This document shows, one piece after another, positions 55,380 to 64,000 of a stretch of DNA of 64,000 nucleotides. How positions within the stretch are numbered: the stretch's first letter is position 1; each line of letters opens with the position of its first letter. Source of the DNA: Fredinandcohnia onubensis (lineage in GTDB: Bacteria > Bacillota > Bacilli > Bacillales > Bacillaceae_L); the NCBI RefSeq assembly GCF_031181385.1, contig NZ_JAPSKV010000003.1, positions 310,001 to 374,000 of the forward strand, in the 5' to 3' direction. Below the pieces are notes generated by a model. The model was not told the DNA's origin. It saw only the letters and a program-made list of their open reading frames with translations, and made no database searches. The position numbers and the translations under genes are program-made.

Positions 55380-57059
55380 ATGGCAGAATTACGTAGTAAT
55401 ATGATTAAATCAGGGTTTGATCGAGCTCCTCATAGAAGCTTGCTTCGTGCAGCAGGAGTACAAGAAGAGGACTTTAACAAACCATTTATAGCAGTAGTAA
55501 ACTCATATATCGATATTGTTCCAGGTCATGTTCATTTACAAGAGTTTGGAAAAATTGTTAAGGAAGCAATTCGTGAAGCTGGTGGAGTTCCATTTGAAAT
55601 GAACACAATTGGTGTTGACGATGGAATTGCAATGGGTCATATAGGAATGAGATATTCCCTACCAAGTCGTGAGATTATTGCCGACTCAGTTGAGACGGTT
55701 GTATCTGCACACTGGTTTGATGGAATGGTTTGTATTCCGAACTGTGACAAAATCACCCCAGGTATGATGATGGCAGCAATGCGTCTAAACATCCCTACTA
55801 TCTTTGTTAGTGGTGGTCCAATGAAAGCTGGTCGTGACGCGGCAGGAAATCCCCTCAACCTTAATTCTGTTTTTGAAGGTGTTGGAGCTTATCAATCTGG
55901 TAAAATTGATGAAGCTAGATTAACAGAGATTGAACAATTCGCTTGCCCTACTTGCGGATCTTGTTCTGGTATGTTCACAGCAAACTCAATGAACTGCCTA
56001 GCTGAAGGACTTGGTCTTGCTCTTCCAGGTAATGGAACTATTCTAGCAGTTTCCGAAGAAAGAAAAGAATTTGTTAAAAAATCTGCTAAACAATTAATGA
56101 ATTTAATAGAAAAAGATATTAAACCACGTGATATTGTCACAGTTGATACAATCGACAATGCATTTGCTTTAGATATGGCAATGGGTGGCTCAACAAACAC
56201 AGTACTTCACACTCTTGCGTTAGCAAATGAAGCTGAAATTGAGTATTCTTTAGAACGTATTAATGAAATCGCAGCTCGTGTACCACACTTAGCAAAAATT
56301 GCCCCTGCTTCTGATCATCATATTGAAGATGTACACAATGCTGGTGGCGTTAGTGCAATTATTAATGAATTGCTCAAAAAGCCTGGTGCCATTAATGGAG
56401 ATTGCTTAACGGTTACAGGTAAAACCTTACGTGAAAACGTGGAAGGCTGTGAGATTACCGATCACGATGTTATCCGTCCACTTGAAAATCCACATTCTGA
56501 ACAAGGTGGATTAGCGATTTTATTTGGTAACCTAGCTCCTGAGGGTGCTGTCGTTAAGGTAGGAGCGGTTGATCCTTCGGTTGGCGGATACCACAGAGGC
56601 CCTGCTGTTTGTTATGATTCTCAAGAAGATGCTCTTTCTGGAATCATTGTTGGTAAAGTAAAAGAAGGCGATGTTGTTGTCATCCGCTATGAAGGCCCTA
56701 AAGGTGGTCCAGGTATGCCAGAGATGCTAGCTCCTACATCTCAAATTGTTGGTAGAGGCCTTGGTGCAAAAGTTGGCTTAATAACAGATGGACGCTTCTC
56801 AGGTGCATCTAGAGGAATCTCAATCGGACATATCTCTCCAGAAGCAGCTGAAGGTGGCCCGATTGCATTCGTTCAAGATGGCGACATGATTGAGTTAGAT
56901 TTAAATAATCGTAAAATCACATTAGAAATTTCTGATGAAGAGTTTGAAAGACGTAGAGCCGAGTGGAAGGGCTTTGAACCAAAAGTGAAAAAAGGCTATC
57001 TTGCTCGCTACTCAAAACTTGTTACAAATGCAAGTACTGGTGGGATAATGAAAATCTAA
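55380..57059 (+). CDS. ilvD: Dihydroxy-acid dehydratase
   Basis: 559 residues, the full length for Ilv[23 protein letters not shown] is nearly identical to the B. subtilis enzyme. Iron-sulfur ligands are in [17 protein letters not shown] and [23 protein letters not shown]. It dehydrates 2,3-dihydroxy-isovalerate and -methylvalerate in branched-chain amino acid synthesis. Sugar-acid dehydratases are relatives, and its neighbours use sugar acids, but the close match to IlvD favours the amino acid role. ATG with GGAGGT. Confidence 0.93.
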   Translation: MAELRSNMIKSGFDRAPHRSLLRAAGVQEEDFNKPFIAVVNSYIDIVPGHVHLQEFGKIVKEAIREAGGVPFEMNTIGVDDGIAMGHIGMRYSLPSREIIADSVETVVSAHWFDGMVCIPNCDKITPGMMMAAMRLNIPTIFVSGGPMKAGRDAAGNPLNLNSVFEGVGAYQSGKIDEARLTEIEQFACPTCGSCSGMFTANSMNCLAEGLGLALPGNGTILAVSEERKEFVKKSAKQLMNLIEKDIKPRDIVTVDTIDNAFALDMAMGGSTNTVLHTLALANEAEIEYSLERINEIAARVPHLAKIAPASDHHIEDVHNAGGVSAIINELLKKPGAINGDCLTVTGKTLRENVEGCEITDHDVIRPLENPHSEQGGLAILFGNLAPEGAVVKVGAVDPSVGGYHRGPAVCYDSQEDALSGIIVGKVKEGDVVVIRYEGPKGGPGMPEMLAPTSQIVGRGLGAKVGLITDGRFSGASRGISIGHISPEAAEGGPIAFVQDGDMIELDLNNRKITLEISDEEFERRRAEWKGFEPKVKKGYLARYSKLVTNASTGGIMKI

Positions 57060-57080
57060 TCTAATAATCTATTAAAAAAA

Positions 57081-57109
57081 GCCTGGTTCAATCTGAATCA
57101 GGCTTTTTT
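57081..57109 (+). terminator. Terminator of ilvD
   Basis: GCCTGGTTCA and TGAATCAGGC pair with one mismatch around ATC, followed by six T. Confidence 0.85.
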
Positions 57110-57232
57110 CTTTGCGATACGTTGAGAATTGTGAAGTTAAGAACTTGCTGATAAAATAAGAAATATAATTATTTTTGTCTATCGATTTAGTGGTGACTCT
57201 GAAACAAAACCGCTTTAAATGGAGTGAATAAA

Positions 57233-57775
57233 ATGAGTGGAGATAAAAAATTACTAGGCGAACAACGAAGAGAAACGATTATTAAATGGTTAAAGGAAAG
57301 CCCCACCCCAATCATTGGTGAGGAGTTATCAAGACGAGCAAATGTAAGCCGCCAGGTCATTGTTCAGGATATCTCGTTATTAAAGGCGAAAAATGAACCA
57401 ATCGTTGCCACTAGCCAAGGCTATATTTATTTGCAAGAACAGCCCAAGCAAGAAAACTTTACACGCATTATTGCGTGTAAACACACATCTGAGGAAACCG
57501 CGAAAGAACTAAATATTTTGGTAGACCATGGAGTAATCGTTCGTGATGTAATTGTGGAACATCCTGTATATGGAGATATTACAGGTTCCTTAATGATAAA
57601 GAATCGATTCGAGGTAAAACGTTTTGTCGAAAGAGTATCTGAAACAAATGCCACCCTTCTCTCGTTGTTGACAAATGGTGTGCATCTACATACGATTGAG
57701 GCGGATTCCAATGAAAAAATCAATGCAGCCTGTGAAGCTTTACGTGAAGAGAATATTTTATTTAGTGACCAGTAA
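57233..57775 (+). CDS. niaR: NiaR-type NAD biosynthesis repressor (3H domain)
   Basis: 180 residues. A winged helix at about 5-65 (RRETIIKWLKESPTPIIGEELS, NVSRQVIVQDISLLKAKNEPI) is followed by the 3H ligand domain with its conserved His residues in ACKHTSEE, VEHPVYGD and GVHLHTIEA. It represses NAD synthesis and niacin uptake genes when nicotinic acid is bound. None of its usual targets is nearby. ATG at 57233 with GGAGTG; a GTG inside that box is rejected. Confidence 0.88.
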   Translation: MSGDKKLLGEQRRETIIKWLKESPTPIIGEELSRRANVSRQVIVQDISLLKAKNEPIVATSQGYIYLQEQPKQENFTRIIACKHTSEETAKELNILVDHGVIVRDVIVEHPVYGDITGSLMIKNRFEVKRFVERVSETNATLLSLLTNGVHLHTIEADSNEKINAACEALREENILFSDQ

Positions 57776-57783
57776 GATGAATT

Positions 57784-57816
57784 AAGCAACAGCCTTGTGA
57801 GGACTGTTGCTTTTTT
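57784..57816 (+). terminator. Terminator of niaR
   Basis: AAGCAACAG and CTGTTGCTT with an 11-base loop, then six T. It separates niaR from the convergent htpG. Confidence 0.85.
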
Positions 57817-57819
57817 AGA

Positions 57820-59700
57820 TCACACCATAATCTTACAGATATCATTTGTAAATTCTACTGGGTCTTGAATTGGTAGGCCTTCAATAAGAAGGGCTTGATT
57901 GTACAATAAGTGAGTATATAAATCTAACTTCGTTTGATCGTTTTCAAATGCATTTTTCAATGATTGGAAGACTTCGTGTTGTACGTTGATCTCCAGCACT
58001 TTATCAGCTTTAATATTTTGGTTATCTGGCATGGCATTTAGCACTTTCTCCATTTCAATGGAGATTTCACCATCTGTTGATAAGCAGACTGGATGTGTTT
58101 TAAGACGTTTTGAAATTCTTACATCGGTTACCTTGCCAGCTAATGCATTTTTCATGTATTCAAATAGCTCTTTGTTCTCGTTTTGTTCTTCTTCCGTTGC
58201 TTTGTCGTTTTCATTTGGTTCAAAACCTAGATCGCTGCTTGATACAGATTTGAATTCTTTTTCTTTGTAATTCATGAGCATTTTAATCGCAAACTCATCA
58301 ATATCCTCTGTGAAATAAAGGATTTCATAGCCCTTATCAGCCACTAATTCTGTTTGTGGTAGTTTATCGATTCGTTCTACTGAATCACCAGTTGCATAAT
58401 AAATATGTTTTTGATCTTCCGACATTCTAGATACATATTCATCTAATGTGACAAGCTTTTTCTCCTTGGAAGAATAGAAGAGTAACAAATCTTGTAATGT
58501 TTCCTTATTGCTTCCGAAATCACTATACACACCAAATTTTAATTGGCGACCAAAGCTATCATAGAACTTTTCATAGTTGTCGCGTTCATTCTTTAACATG
58601 CTTTGTAATTCGCTCTTTATTTTCTTATTGATGTTTTTGGCAATCAGCTTTAATTGTCGATCCTGCTGCAGCATTTCTCTTGAAATATTAAGCGATAAAT
58701 CCTCAGAATCTACCAACCCCTTAACAAAGCTAAAATAATCTGGAAGCAGGTCGGCGCATTTGTTCATTATTAAAACCCCGTTTGAGTAGAGCTCAAGTCC
58801 CTTCTCGTACTCCTTTGAATAATAGTCAAAAGGAATATTTTCAGGTATATATAATATTGCATTGTAACGGATCGTCCCATCAACACTAATATGAATATGT
58901 TTTAATGGCTTATCAAAACCATAGTGTTTTTCATTATAGAATTTTTCATAGTCTTCATCTGTTAGTTCGCTTTTGCTCTTTCTCCAAATTGGAACCATGC
59001 TGTTAATGACTTGTTCCTCTGTTACCTGCTCGTATTCAGATTCGCTTCCCTCTTTAAGTTTACTTGTTGTAACATCCATCTTAATTGGGTAGCGAATGAA
59101 ATCTGAATACTTTTTAATAATTGATTTTAAGCGGTATTCTTCTAAAAATTCATCATACGTTTCATCTTCTGTGTTTTCTTTGATTTTTAAAATGATATCA
59201 GTACCGACTGAATCTTTTTCCACAGTTTCAATTGTATATCCATCGGCACCCGTTGATTCCCATTTATATGCTTCTTCACTGCCCAGTGCTTTACTTACGA
59301 CAGTGACAACATCTGCAACCATGAAAGCAGCATAAAATCCAACACCGAATTGACCAATGATATCGTGACCATCTTTAATTTCCGTTTCCTTTTTAAAAGT
59401 TAAGGAACCACTTTTTGCAATTGTTCCAAGATTCGTTTCTAGCTCTTCCTTTGTCATACCGATTCCGGTATCAGAAATGGTAAGAGTTCTGTTATCCTTG
59501 TCGGTGGTAATTTTGATAAAGTAGCTATCTTTATCAAATTGATAACGATCATCGGTTAGCGCCTTATAGTAGATTTTATCAATCGCATCGCTTGAGTTTG
59601 AGATTAGTTCCCTTAAGAATACTTCTCTCTGTGTATAAATGGAGTTAATCATCATTTCTAATAACCTTTTAGACTCTGCTTTAAACTGTTTTTTTGCCAT
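57820..59700 (-). CDS. htpG: Hsp90-family chaperone HtpG
   Basis: 626 residues. The GHKL ATP site is intact: [13 protein letters not shown] (Glu and Asn), [24 protein letters not shown]. The middle domain has the arginine-bearing [10 protein letters not shown], and the chain ends without MEEVD, as in bacteria. ATG at 59700 has AAAGGGGA; 11 in-frame codons upstream are not needed. A SigA promoter and a CIRCE operator precede it. Confidence 0.95.
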   Translation of the reverse strand: MAKKQFKAESKRLLEMMINSIYTQREVFLRELISNSSDAIDKIYYKALTDDRYQFDKDSYFIKITTDKDNRTLTISDTGIGMTKEELETNLGTIAKSGSLTFKKETEIKDGHDIIGQFGVGFYAAFMVADVVTVVSKALGSEEAYKWESTGADGYTIETVEKDSVGTDIILKIKENTEDETYDEFLEEYRLKSIIKKYSDFIRYPIKMDVTTSKLKEGSESEYEQVTEEQVINSMVPIWRKSKSELTDEDYEKFYNEKHYGFDKPLKHIHISVDGTIRYNAILYIPENIPFDYYSKEYEKGLELYSNGVLIMNKCADLLPDYFSFVKGLVDSEDLSLNISREMLQQDRQLKLIAKNINKKIKSELQSMLKNERDNYEKFYDSFGRQLKFGVYSDFGSNKETLQDLLLFYSSKEKKLVTLDEYVSRMSEDQKHIYYATGDSVERIDKLPQTELVADKGYEILYFTEDIDEFAIKMLMNYKEKEFKSVSSSDLGFEPNENDKATEEEQNENKELFEYMKNALAGKVTDVRISKRLKTHPVCLSTDGEISIEMEKVLNAMPDNQNIKADKVLEINVQHEVFQSLKNAFENDQTKLDLYTHLLYNQALLIEGLPIQDPVEFTNDICKIMV

Positions 59701-59748
59701 ACTAAATCCCCTTTCCGTTAATAACTGTGACAATTATATTGTTCTACG

Positions 59749-59775
59749 TTAGCACTCTCAATCCCGGAGTGCTAA
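59749..59775. promoter_or_regulatory. CIRCE operator (HrcA binding site) of htpG
   Basis: TTAGCACTC, nine bases, then GAGTGCTAA: an exact match to the CIRCE inverted repeat. It lies between the htpG promoter and its ribosome binding site, so HrcA should repress htpG in the absence of heat stress. Confidence 0.93.
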
Positions 59776-59786
59776 CACCCAATTTT

Positions 59787-59815
59787 TTAATAACATATAT
59801 TTTTTTCTCTGTCAA
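59787..59815 (-). promoter_or_regulatory. SigA promoter of htpG
   Basis: On the minus strand TTGACA (59810-59815) and TATTAA (59787-59792) are 17 bases apart. The CIRCE element begins 11 bases downstream of the -10 box. The -35 box almost touches the 3' end of the patatin gene. Confidence 0.75.
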
Positions 59816-59823
59816 TCAAGTTG

Positions 59824-60738
59824 CTAGTTATCCTTTAAAAATGTGAGGATTTTCTCTTTATGATTTTTAAAGGATTGTTCTCCAAGTTTTACAAGGAAAT
59901 CGATATATTCTGGTGCATCAAATGGAACCTCTCGACCTAGGTCTTCATTAATGCGAACATAGTTATCACTTAGCAAATGCTGACAATGATAAGTTACCGA
60001 TTCCGATGACAAATGTAGGGCTAGATCAAGTAGCTTAGGAGTCATTTTCATCGATGGAAGATTAAATGGCAGCCATTTATTTACACCCCATTCTTTCTTT
60101 TTTTCAATAGAGAAATCAATTTTTTGTAAACCAGTCCCAATTGATAAAATTTGAATATCGGATAAATCCTTCTTAAAATAGTGCTGGGCTTCGGTAATAC
60201 AAACAAGCGAAGGATTATTGGCCCACAGTCCCCCATCGATGGCTAAATAGTGATTATTAATATTATTTGGTGGGAAAAAGACGGGCGCTGAACATGAAGA
60301 CAGAACGGCATCCCAAAGCTTTATGGAGTGATCGTTCTGTTCTGAATTCCCATAATTCGTTCGGTGGACAAAAGGTTTTCCATTGGTAATATCAACTGTT
60401 GGGATAAGCAAGGGTTTTTCTATATCAAATAAGGAAATTTCACCAAACGCCTCTTGTATATAGTGTCGTAAATATTGATCACTGTACACGCTTTTTAGAA
60501 GGCCTATTTTCGCCTGTCTGGTAAAAATCTTTTCCCCGTATTTGATATAGTTTTCCTGAACATCTTCCATATTTAGTTTCAGAGTTGCTGAAGCAGCAAT
60601 GATTGAACCAGTACTCGTTCCTGCAACCATATCAAACATCTCGGAGATGGGTTTTTTATATTCTTTTTCTATTAAGCGTAAAATGGCAACAGCAAAGACC
60701 CCGCGAATTCCGCCCCCATCAATGCATAAGATCTTCAT
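59824..60738 (-). CDS. Patatin-like phospholipase
   Basis: 304 residues. The oxyanion loop DGGGIRGVFAVAIL, the nucleophile elbow AGTSTGS and the catalytic Asp in AIDGGLWANNP are complete, so it should be an active lipid acyl hydrolase. No signal peptide or membrane helix. Similar proteins serve as CBASS effectors, but no cyclase or ubiquitin-like gene is next to it, so a housekeeping lipase role is as likely. ATG with a weak AGGTGAA box. Confidence 0.87.
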   Translation of the reverse strand: MKILCIDGGGIRGVFAVAILRLIEKEYKKPISEMFDMVAGTSTGSIIAASATLKLNMEDVQENYIKYGEKIFTRQAKIGLLKSVYSDQYLRHYIQEAFGEISLFDIEKPLLIPTVDITNGKPFVHRTNYGNSEQNDHSIKLWDAVLSSCSAPVFFPPNNINNHYLAIDGGLWANNPSLVCITEAQHYFKKDLSDIQILSIGTGLQKIDFSIEKKKEWGVNKWLPFNLPSMKMTPKLLDLALHLSSESVTYHCQHLLSDNYVRINEDLGREVPFDAPEYIDFLVKLGEQSFKNHKEKILTFLKDN

Positions 60739-60802
60739 ATTTTCACCTATTCCCCGTTTTTCCTACTAGTATTCCCTTGGGGGCATATAGGTATAAGCAA
60801 TA

Positions 60803-60829
60803 AAAAAGATGCCCGTAAAAAGGCATCTT
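60803..60829 (-). terminator. Terminator of the selB-selW-like operon
   Basis: AGATGCC and GGGCATCT pair around TTTTTAC; on the minus strand six T follow. The stem begins at the stop codon of the SelW-like gene. Confidence 0.8.
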
Positions 60830-61061
60830 ATGCTTGTTCCATAATTGATATGATTTCTTCTGATGTTGGAAATCTTCCTATTTCTTTTTTCGAGAAAACT
60901 TTTTCCCCATTTACAGTCACTTCAAACACGCCACCAGAAGCTGGAATGAGTTCAAGGTTTGTGATGTTTTGTCTAAAGTGTGTGATTAGTTTTTCCGCAA
61001 GACCTGCGGCTTTTGGTGCGTAATTTCACTGCATGCAAAACTCAATTGAGATTTTATACAT
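60828..61061 (-). CDS. SelW-like selenoprotein with in-frame UGA (CxxU)
   Basis: 77 residues if UGA at 61026-61028 is read as selenocysteine. The frame is MYKISIEFCMQ-U-NYAPKAAGLAEKLI, giving the CxxU redox motif of the SelT/SelW/SelH (Rdx) family at residues 9-12; the thioredoxin-like remainder has ELIPASGGVFEVTVNG and IGRFPTSEEII. A ribosome binding site (AGGAGG) is 8 nt upstream of the ATG. A hairpin with a GGTCT loop starts 17 bases after the UGA. It lies 12 bases after selB in the same direction. The probable role is a selenium-dependent redox reaction. Confidence 0.88.
60995..61009 (-). promoter_or_regulatory. bSECIS hairpin in the SelW-like gene
   Basis: On the minus strand CCGCA and TGCGG close a GGTCT loop. 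The position after UGA and the GGU in the loop agree with bacterial SECIS elements recognised by SelB, such as E. coli fdhF. The stem is short (5 bp). Confidence 0.7.
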
Positions 61062-61073
61062 TATATTTACCTC

Positions 61074-62945
61074 CTATTTTTTTATCCATACCCGATTCCC
61101 CTCTTCACGAAATGTTAATTGCTGTTCATCAAGTAACTCTAAGAAAGGAATGAGATATTTACGAGAAAGTGAAAGGATTTCTTTTGCTTCTGATAAACTA
61201 AAACGATCGCTTGTTTGAGCTTGTAGCCTAGAGACAGCTTTGTCAAAAGCATTTTTGTGGACCAATGTGTCTTCACCTAGAAAGAATGCCTGGTTCGTTT
61301 TAAAAAGGTAGGTCTTAAGCTCATTTGATACTTGATTCTTAATGGCAGATTCTTTTATATAATCTGCCCATTTTTTTGGTTCAATATCATCATTAAGTAG
61401 TGATGATACAATATTCTCCATTGGCCCTTTCGGTAAGCTTGGGTAAAAAGTTGCAACTGATAAATATTGTTCATCCTTTTTAATGGCTCTGTTTTGTACT
61501 AGTTCATTTATACAGTATTCTATTAGATTTTTATCTTGTTTAACTTCTTGAAGAAGTTCAGCCTTACTCATTCCAATTCGCAAAGGAAATTCTTCGTGAT
61601 AATTGGTTAATTTTTTGAGGATCACATCATTTAGTTTGGAAACGGTTCGTTTCAAACTGTAGCCCTTTTCATTAACTTTTATGTATTTTACCGATGATAA
61701 AATCTCTTCAACTTCTTTCTCTTGTATGGAAGATAGCTGAATCAGTCGAAGTTTTGGTAATAGCTTATGAGTATGAAGTAAATCATCAATGATTTCTGAT
61801 GGTGAACGTTCTATTTGTTTTTTGAGCATAGTTATGGTTTCTTCACCAAATCTGTATTTCTGAGCTTGTGGCTGAGTAATCCATCCACCACCAATTGTTT
61901 CAACCGGGGTAGGTCTTCTCAAAATGACCCTATCTCCACGACGTACAACAATTTCTTCATCTAATCGAATCTGACAAAGTATCTCATCCGTTGATTCCTG
62001 AACCTCATTCCGATCAAAAAAGATAATTTTTCCGTAAGCTTCAGTGGTACCTACATGTAGCTTGACGGGTGAACGTTGCTTTAGTGGAATTGCCAGTGAT
62101 GAAACAAGCTGCAGTGATACATCAATCGTGTTTGTTACTTGAAAGTTTTCTGAATCTACTAGCACATCACCACGTTTAATCTCGCCTTTAGTTGCTCCGG
62201 TAATATTAAGTGCCACCCGTTGCCCTGCCTGTGCCTGTTCTGTTTCTTGATTATGTACCTGAATTTGGCGTATTTTTATCTTTTTCTCTGATGGCAAAAG
62301 GGTTAATTGACTGTCTTTGGTCACAATGCCTTCAAACACTGTTCCCCTAACAACTGTCCCATGACCCTGTACTGTAAAAGCTTGGTCAATTGGCAAGCGA
62401 AATGATCCATTGCTATCTCTTTGGTGAAGATTATTAAGTTCCTTCTGAATAGCTTGCTTTAGCTCAGGTATTCCGTTTCCTGATAAGCTATCAACATAAA
62501 GGATTGGAGCATCCTTGTAATCCGTATCGGCGAGTAAATCATTTATCTCATCGACAGCGAGTTCGAGCAACTCTTTTTCTACCCTTTCAATCTTTGAAAC
62601 CACAATCATACATTTCTTAATTCCTAAAAATTTTAATATTTGCAGGTGTTCTTTTGTTTGTGGCATGACCCCTTCGTCCGCTGCAATCACAAGCAATACA
62701 AGATCAATCCCGGCGACACCGGCAATCATTTGTCTAATGAATCGTTCATGTCCAGGTACATCAACGATTGATACGTGAATTCCGTTGTCCAATATAAGGG
62801 GTGCATATCCTGGTTCAATCGAAATATTACGCTCTTTTTCTTCTTTTAACCGATCGGTATCAACACCTGTTAATGCTTTCGTGAGGGTTGTTTTCCCATG
62901 ATCAATATGCCCAGCCATCCCAATCGTGTAATAGACTTCAGTCAT
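61074..62945 (-). CDS. selB: Selenocysteine-specific elongation factor SelB
   Basis: 623 residues. The EF-Tu-like GTPase is at the N-terminus: [17 protein letters not shown] (G1), [25 protein letters not shown] (G3); the G4 motif reads SKIE instead of NKxD, which is unusual. Domains II and III follow (to about 340), then four winged-helix modules at the C-terminus (last one [24 protein letters not shown]) that bind the SECIS hairpin. It brings Sec-tRNA to UGA codons. Strong GAGGAGGGAGATA box before ATG. Confidence 0.95.
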   Translation of the reverse strand: MTEVYYTIGMAGHIDHGKTTLTKALTGVDTDRLKEEKERNISIEPGYAPLILDNGIHVSIVDVPGHERFIRQMIAGVAGIDLVLLVIAADEGVMPQTKEHLQILKFLGIKKCMIVVSKIERVEKELLELAVDEINDLLADTDYKDAPILYVDSLSGNGIPELKQAIQKELNNLHQRDSNGSFRLPIDQAFTVQGHGTVVRGTVFEGIVTKDSQLTLLPSEKKIKIRQIQVHNQETEQAQAGQRVALNITGATKGEIKRGDVLVDSENFQVTNTIDVSLQLVSSLAIPLKQRSPVKLHVGTTEAYGKIIFFDRNEVQESTDEILCQIRLDEEIVVRRGDRVILRRPTPVETIGGGWITQPQAQKYRFGEETITMLKKQIERSPSEIIDDLLHTHKLLPKLRLIQLSSIQEKEVEEILSSVKYIKVNEKGYSLKRTVSKLNDVILKKLTNYHEEFPLRIGMSKAELLQEVKQDKNLIEYCINELVQNRAIKKDEQYLSVATFYPSLPKGPMENIVSSLLNDDIEPKKWADYIKESAIKNQVSNELKTYLFKTNQAFFLGEDTLVHKNAFDKAVSRLQAQTSDRFSLSEAKEILSLSRKYLIPFLELLDEQQLTFREEGNRVWIKK

Positions 62946-63034
62946 TATCTCCCTCCTCTCATTTAATTTACCGTATTCTCTATCTTCTACTTTACTAGGA
63001 AGCCTGCAGTAAGTTCAAGCATGATGATTATTAT

Positions 63035-63064
63035 TTGCCTTAAAAATAGATTCCTGTATATAAT
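63035..63064 (+). promoter_or_regulatory. Promoter of tRNA-Sec
   Basis: TTGCCT (63035-63040) and TATAAT (63059-63064) with an 18-base spacer, 17 bases before the tRNA. Confidence 0.65.
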
Positions 63065-63081
63065 AAAAGTTGTTCCATTAA

Positions 63082-63178
63082 GGGGTTGGCTGGGTGACTG
63101 GTGTCCCCCTGGGTCTTCAAAACCCTGAGGGAGGCGCGTGTCGTCTCCGGTGGGTTCGATTCCCACACAGTCCCGCCA
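63082..63178 (+). tRNA. selC: tRNA-Sec (anticodon UCA)
   Basis: A 97-base tRNA with an encoded CCA. The anticodon loop CTTCAAA (63115-63121) gives UCA, which reads UGA. The long variable arm has a 7-bp stem (GGAGGCG with CGTCTCC), the T arm is GTGGG-TTCGATT-CCCAC, and the 8-base acceptor 3' strand is ACAGTCCC with G as discriminator. These features are diagnostic of selenocysteine tRNA. The acceptor has two wobble pairs and one mismatch in my folding, so the 5' end may be off by a base. Confidence 0.9.
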
Positions 63179-63228
63179 ATAATGTTTAAAAAAATGAAGT
63201 GATAAATAGTGTGGAAGGAGTGAAGTTG

Positions 63229-64000
63229 ATGTCTAAGAAGGAAGAAATCATTAAATTGACCTCCCTTTCAACAAAGGCTGGCTGAGGATGCAAAATCGGT
63301 CCTGAGGACCTGACGCAGGTTCTGCGTCATTTACCAAAAGCTACGCCAAATCCTAATTTATTAGTTGGTCTTGATACGCCTGATGATGCAGGAGTATATA
63401 AAATCAGTGACGAACTTGCACTTGTGCAAACGCTGGACTTTTTCACCCCAATTGTGGACAACCCATTTATGTTTGGGCAAATTGCTGCAGCAAATGCTTT
63501 AAGTGATGTCTACGCAATGGGAGGAAGACCAATTACGGTCATGAACATCGTTGCCTTCCCTATTAATACATTGGATAAAAGTATTTTAGCCAACATCCTT
63601 GCAGGTGCGGCGGAAAAAGTAAGAGAATCAGGAGCTTCCTTAGTTGGTGGACACTCCATCGATGACAAGGAGCCAAAATTCGGCTTATCAGTGACAGGTA
63701 CTGTTCATCCAAATCGAATTCGTGCAAATGTCGGCGCAAAGCCAGGTGACCGCCTTATTTTAACTAAGCCAATCGGCGTTGGGATATTAACAACTGCGAT
63801 TAAGAGAGATCTGCTAGAGGATAAAGATATCAAAAAAGTAACGGAAGTCATGGCAACATTAAATAAAAATGCTGCCGAGGTGATGGAAAACCATCACGTC
63901 CATGCGTGTACAGATGTTACAGGGTTCGGTCTTCTCGGTCACGCCATGGAAATGGCTGAAGGAAGCCGAGTTGGCATGACGATTCAATACGAAAATGTCC
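63229..64000 (+). CDS. selD: Selenide, water dikinase (SelD) with selenocysteine in the active site, partial
   Basis: ATG with AAGGAG 8 nt upstream. Residues 14-22 read STKAG-U-GCK, so UGA at 63283-63285 is the catalytic position (Cys17 in E. coli). Downstream: [59 protein letters not shown] and [18 protein letters not shown], all typical of SelD. It makes selenophosphate from selenide and ATP, the Se donor for Sec-tRNA and, in some species, tRNA modification. The gene runs off the window after about 257 codons. If UGA were a stop, the frame would end after 18 codons. Confidence 0.93.
63311..63329 (+). promoter_or_regulatory. bSECIS hairpin in selD
   Basis: TGACGCAG and CTGCGTCA form a perfect 8-bp stem with loop GTT, 26 bases after the UGA. 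The top, GCAGGTTCTGC, resembles the GCAGGUCUGC apex of the E. coli fdhF element. Confidence 0.75.

Noticed and set aside
55380-57059. IlvD homologue as a gluconate or mannonate dehydratase belonging to the sugar-acid cluster
   Set aside because: Its N-terminus and length are almost those of B. subtilis IlvD, and it is transcribed divergently with its own promoter and terminator.
59824-60738. Patatin as a CBASS effector
   Set aside because: No cyclic-nucleotide synthase, E1/E2 or other CBASS gene is adjacent; neighbours are htpG and sel genes.
61033-61218. Plus-strand open frame across the selB end and SelW-like start
   Set aside because: It is antisense to two well supported genes and has no ribosome binding site.

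Overview
The window looks like the chromosome of a low-GC, spore-former-type member of the Firmicutes, most likely Bacillaceae. Support comes from strong AGGAGG-type ribosome binding sites, frequent TTG/GTG starts, many intrinsic terminators with U tracts, and homologues of Bacillus subtilis loci (ydjGHI, glgBCDA, gntK/gnd, larABCE, ilvD, niaR). Most genes lie on the minus strand.

Layout. 1-8 kb holds plant-polymer and secreted functions: a tannase/feruloyl esterase cut by the window edge, a secreted amidohydrolase, a LuxR-type regulator and a GH28 polygalacturonase locus whose N-terminus is broken by two lesions. 8.5-9.8 kb is a Bcr/CflA-type drug exporter. 10.2-19.4 kb is an uncharacterised catabolic operon: a split AtuA homologue, acyl-CoA dehydrogenase, CoA transferase, two hot-dog hydratases and a TRAP-TAXI importer, with a FadR-type regulator at the end. 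19.7-29.5 kb carries an NhaC-type antiporter, an M32 carboxypeptidase, the ydjI-ydjG-ydjH envelope-stress genes without pspA, a class V aminotransferase, a small kinase and an esterase. 29.6-32.7 kb is a MacAB-like export operon. 33-37 kb has a Suv3-like helicase, a GH18 protein and two tiny genes. 37.2-44.3 kb is glycogen metabolism: glgBCDA plus a GH15 enzyme. 44.6-46.8 kb holds two membrane-anchored proteins and a ring-cleaving dioxygenase.

46.9-55 kb combines the nickel-pincer cofactor genes (larB, larC1, larE) and a LarA-family racemase/epimerase with a UxuB-like SDR, gluconokinase and 6-phosphogluconate dehydrogenase. I read this as a sugar-acid pathway in which a nickel-pincer enzyme epimerises an aldonate (possibly mannonate to gluconate) and feeds it into the pentose phosphate pathway. 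55.4-60.7 kb has ilvD, niaR, htpG preceded by a perfect CIRCE operator, and a patatin-like phospholipase.

60.8-64 kb is a selenocysteine locus: a SelW-like protein with an in-frame UGA, selB, tRNA-Sec, and selD whose own active site is encoded by UGA. Both UGA codons are followed by hairpins with a GG-containing loop, as expected of bacterial SECIS elements. No CRISPR array, rRNA, prophage or intact insertion sequence was seen.
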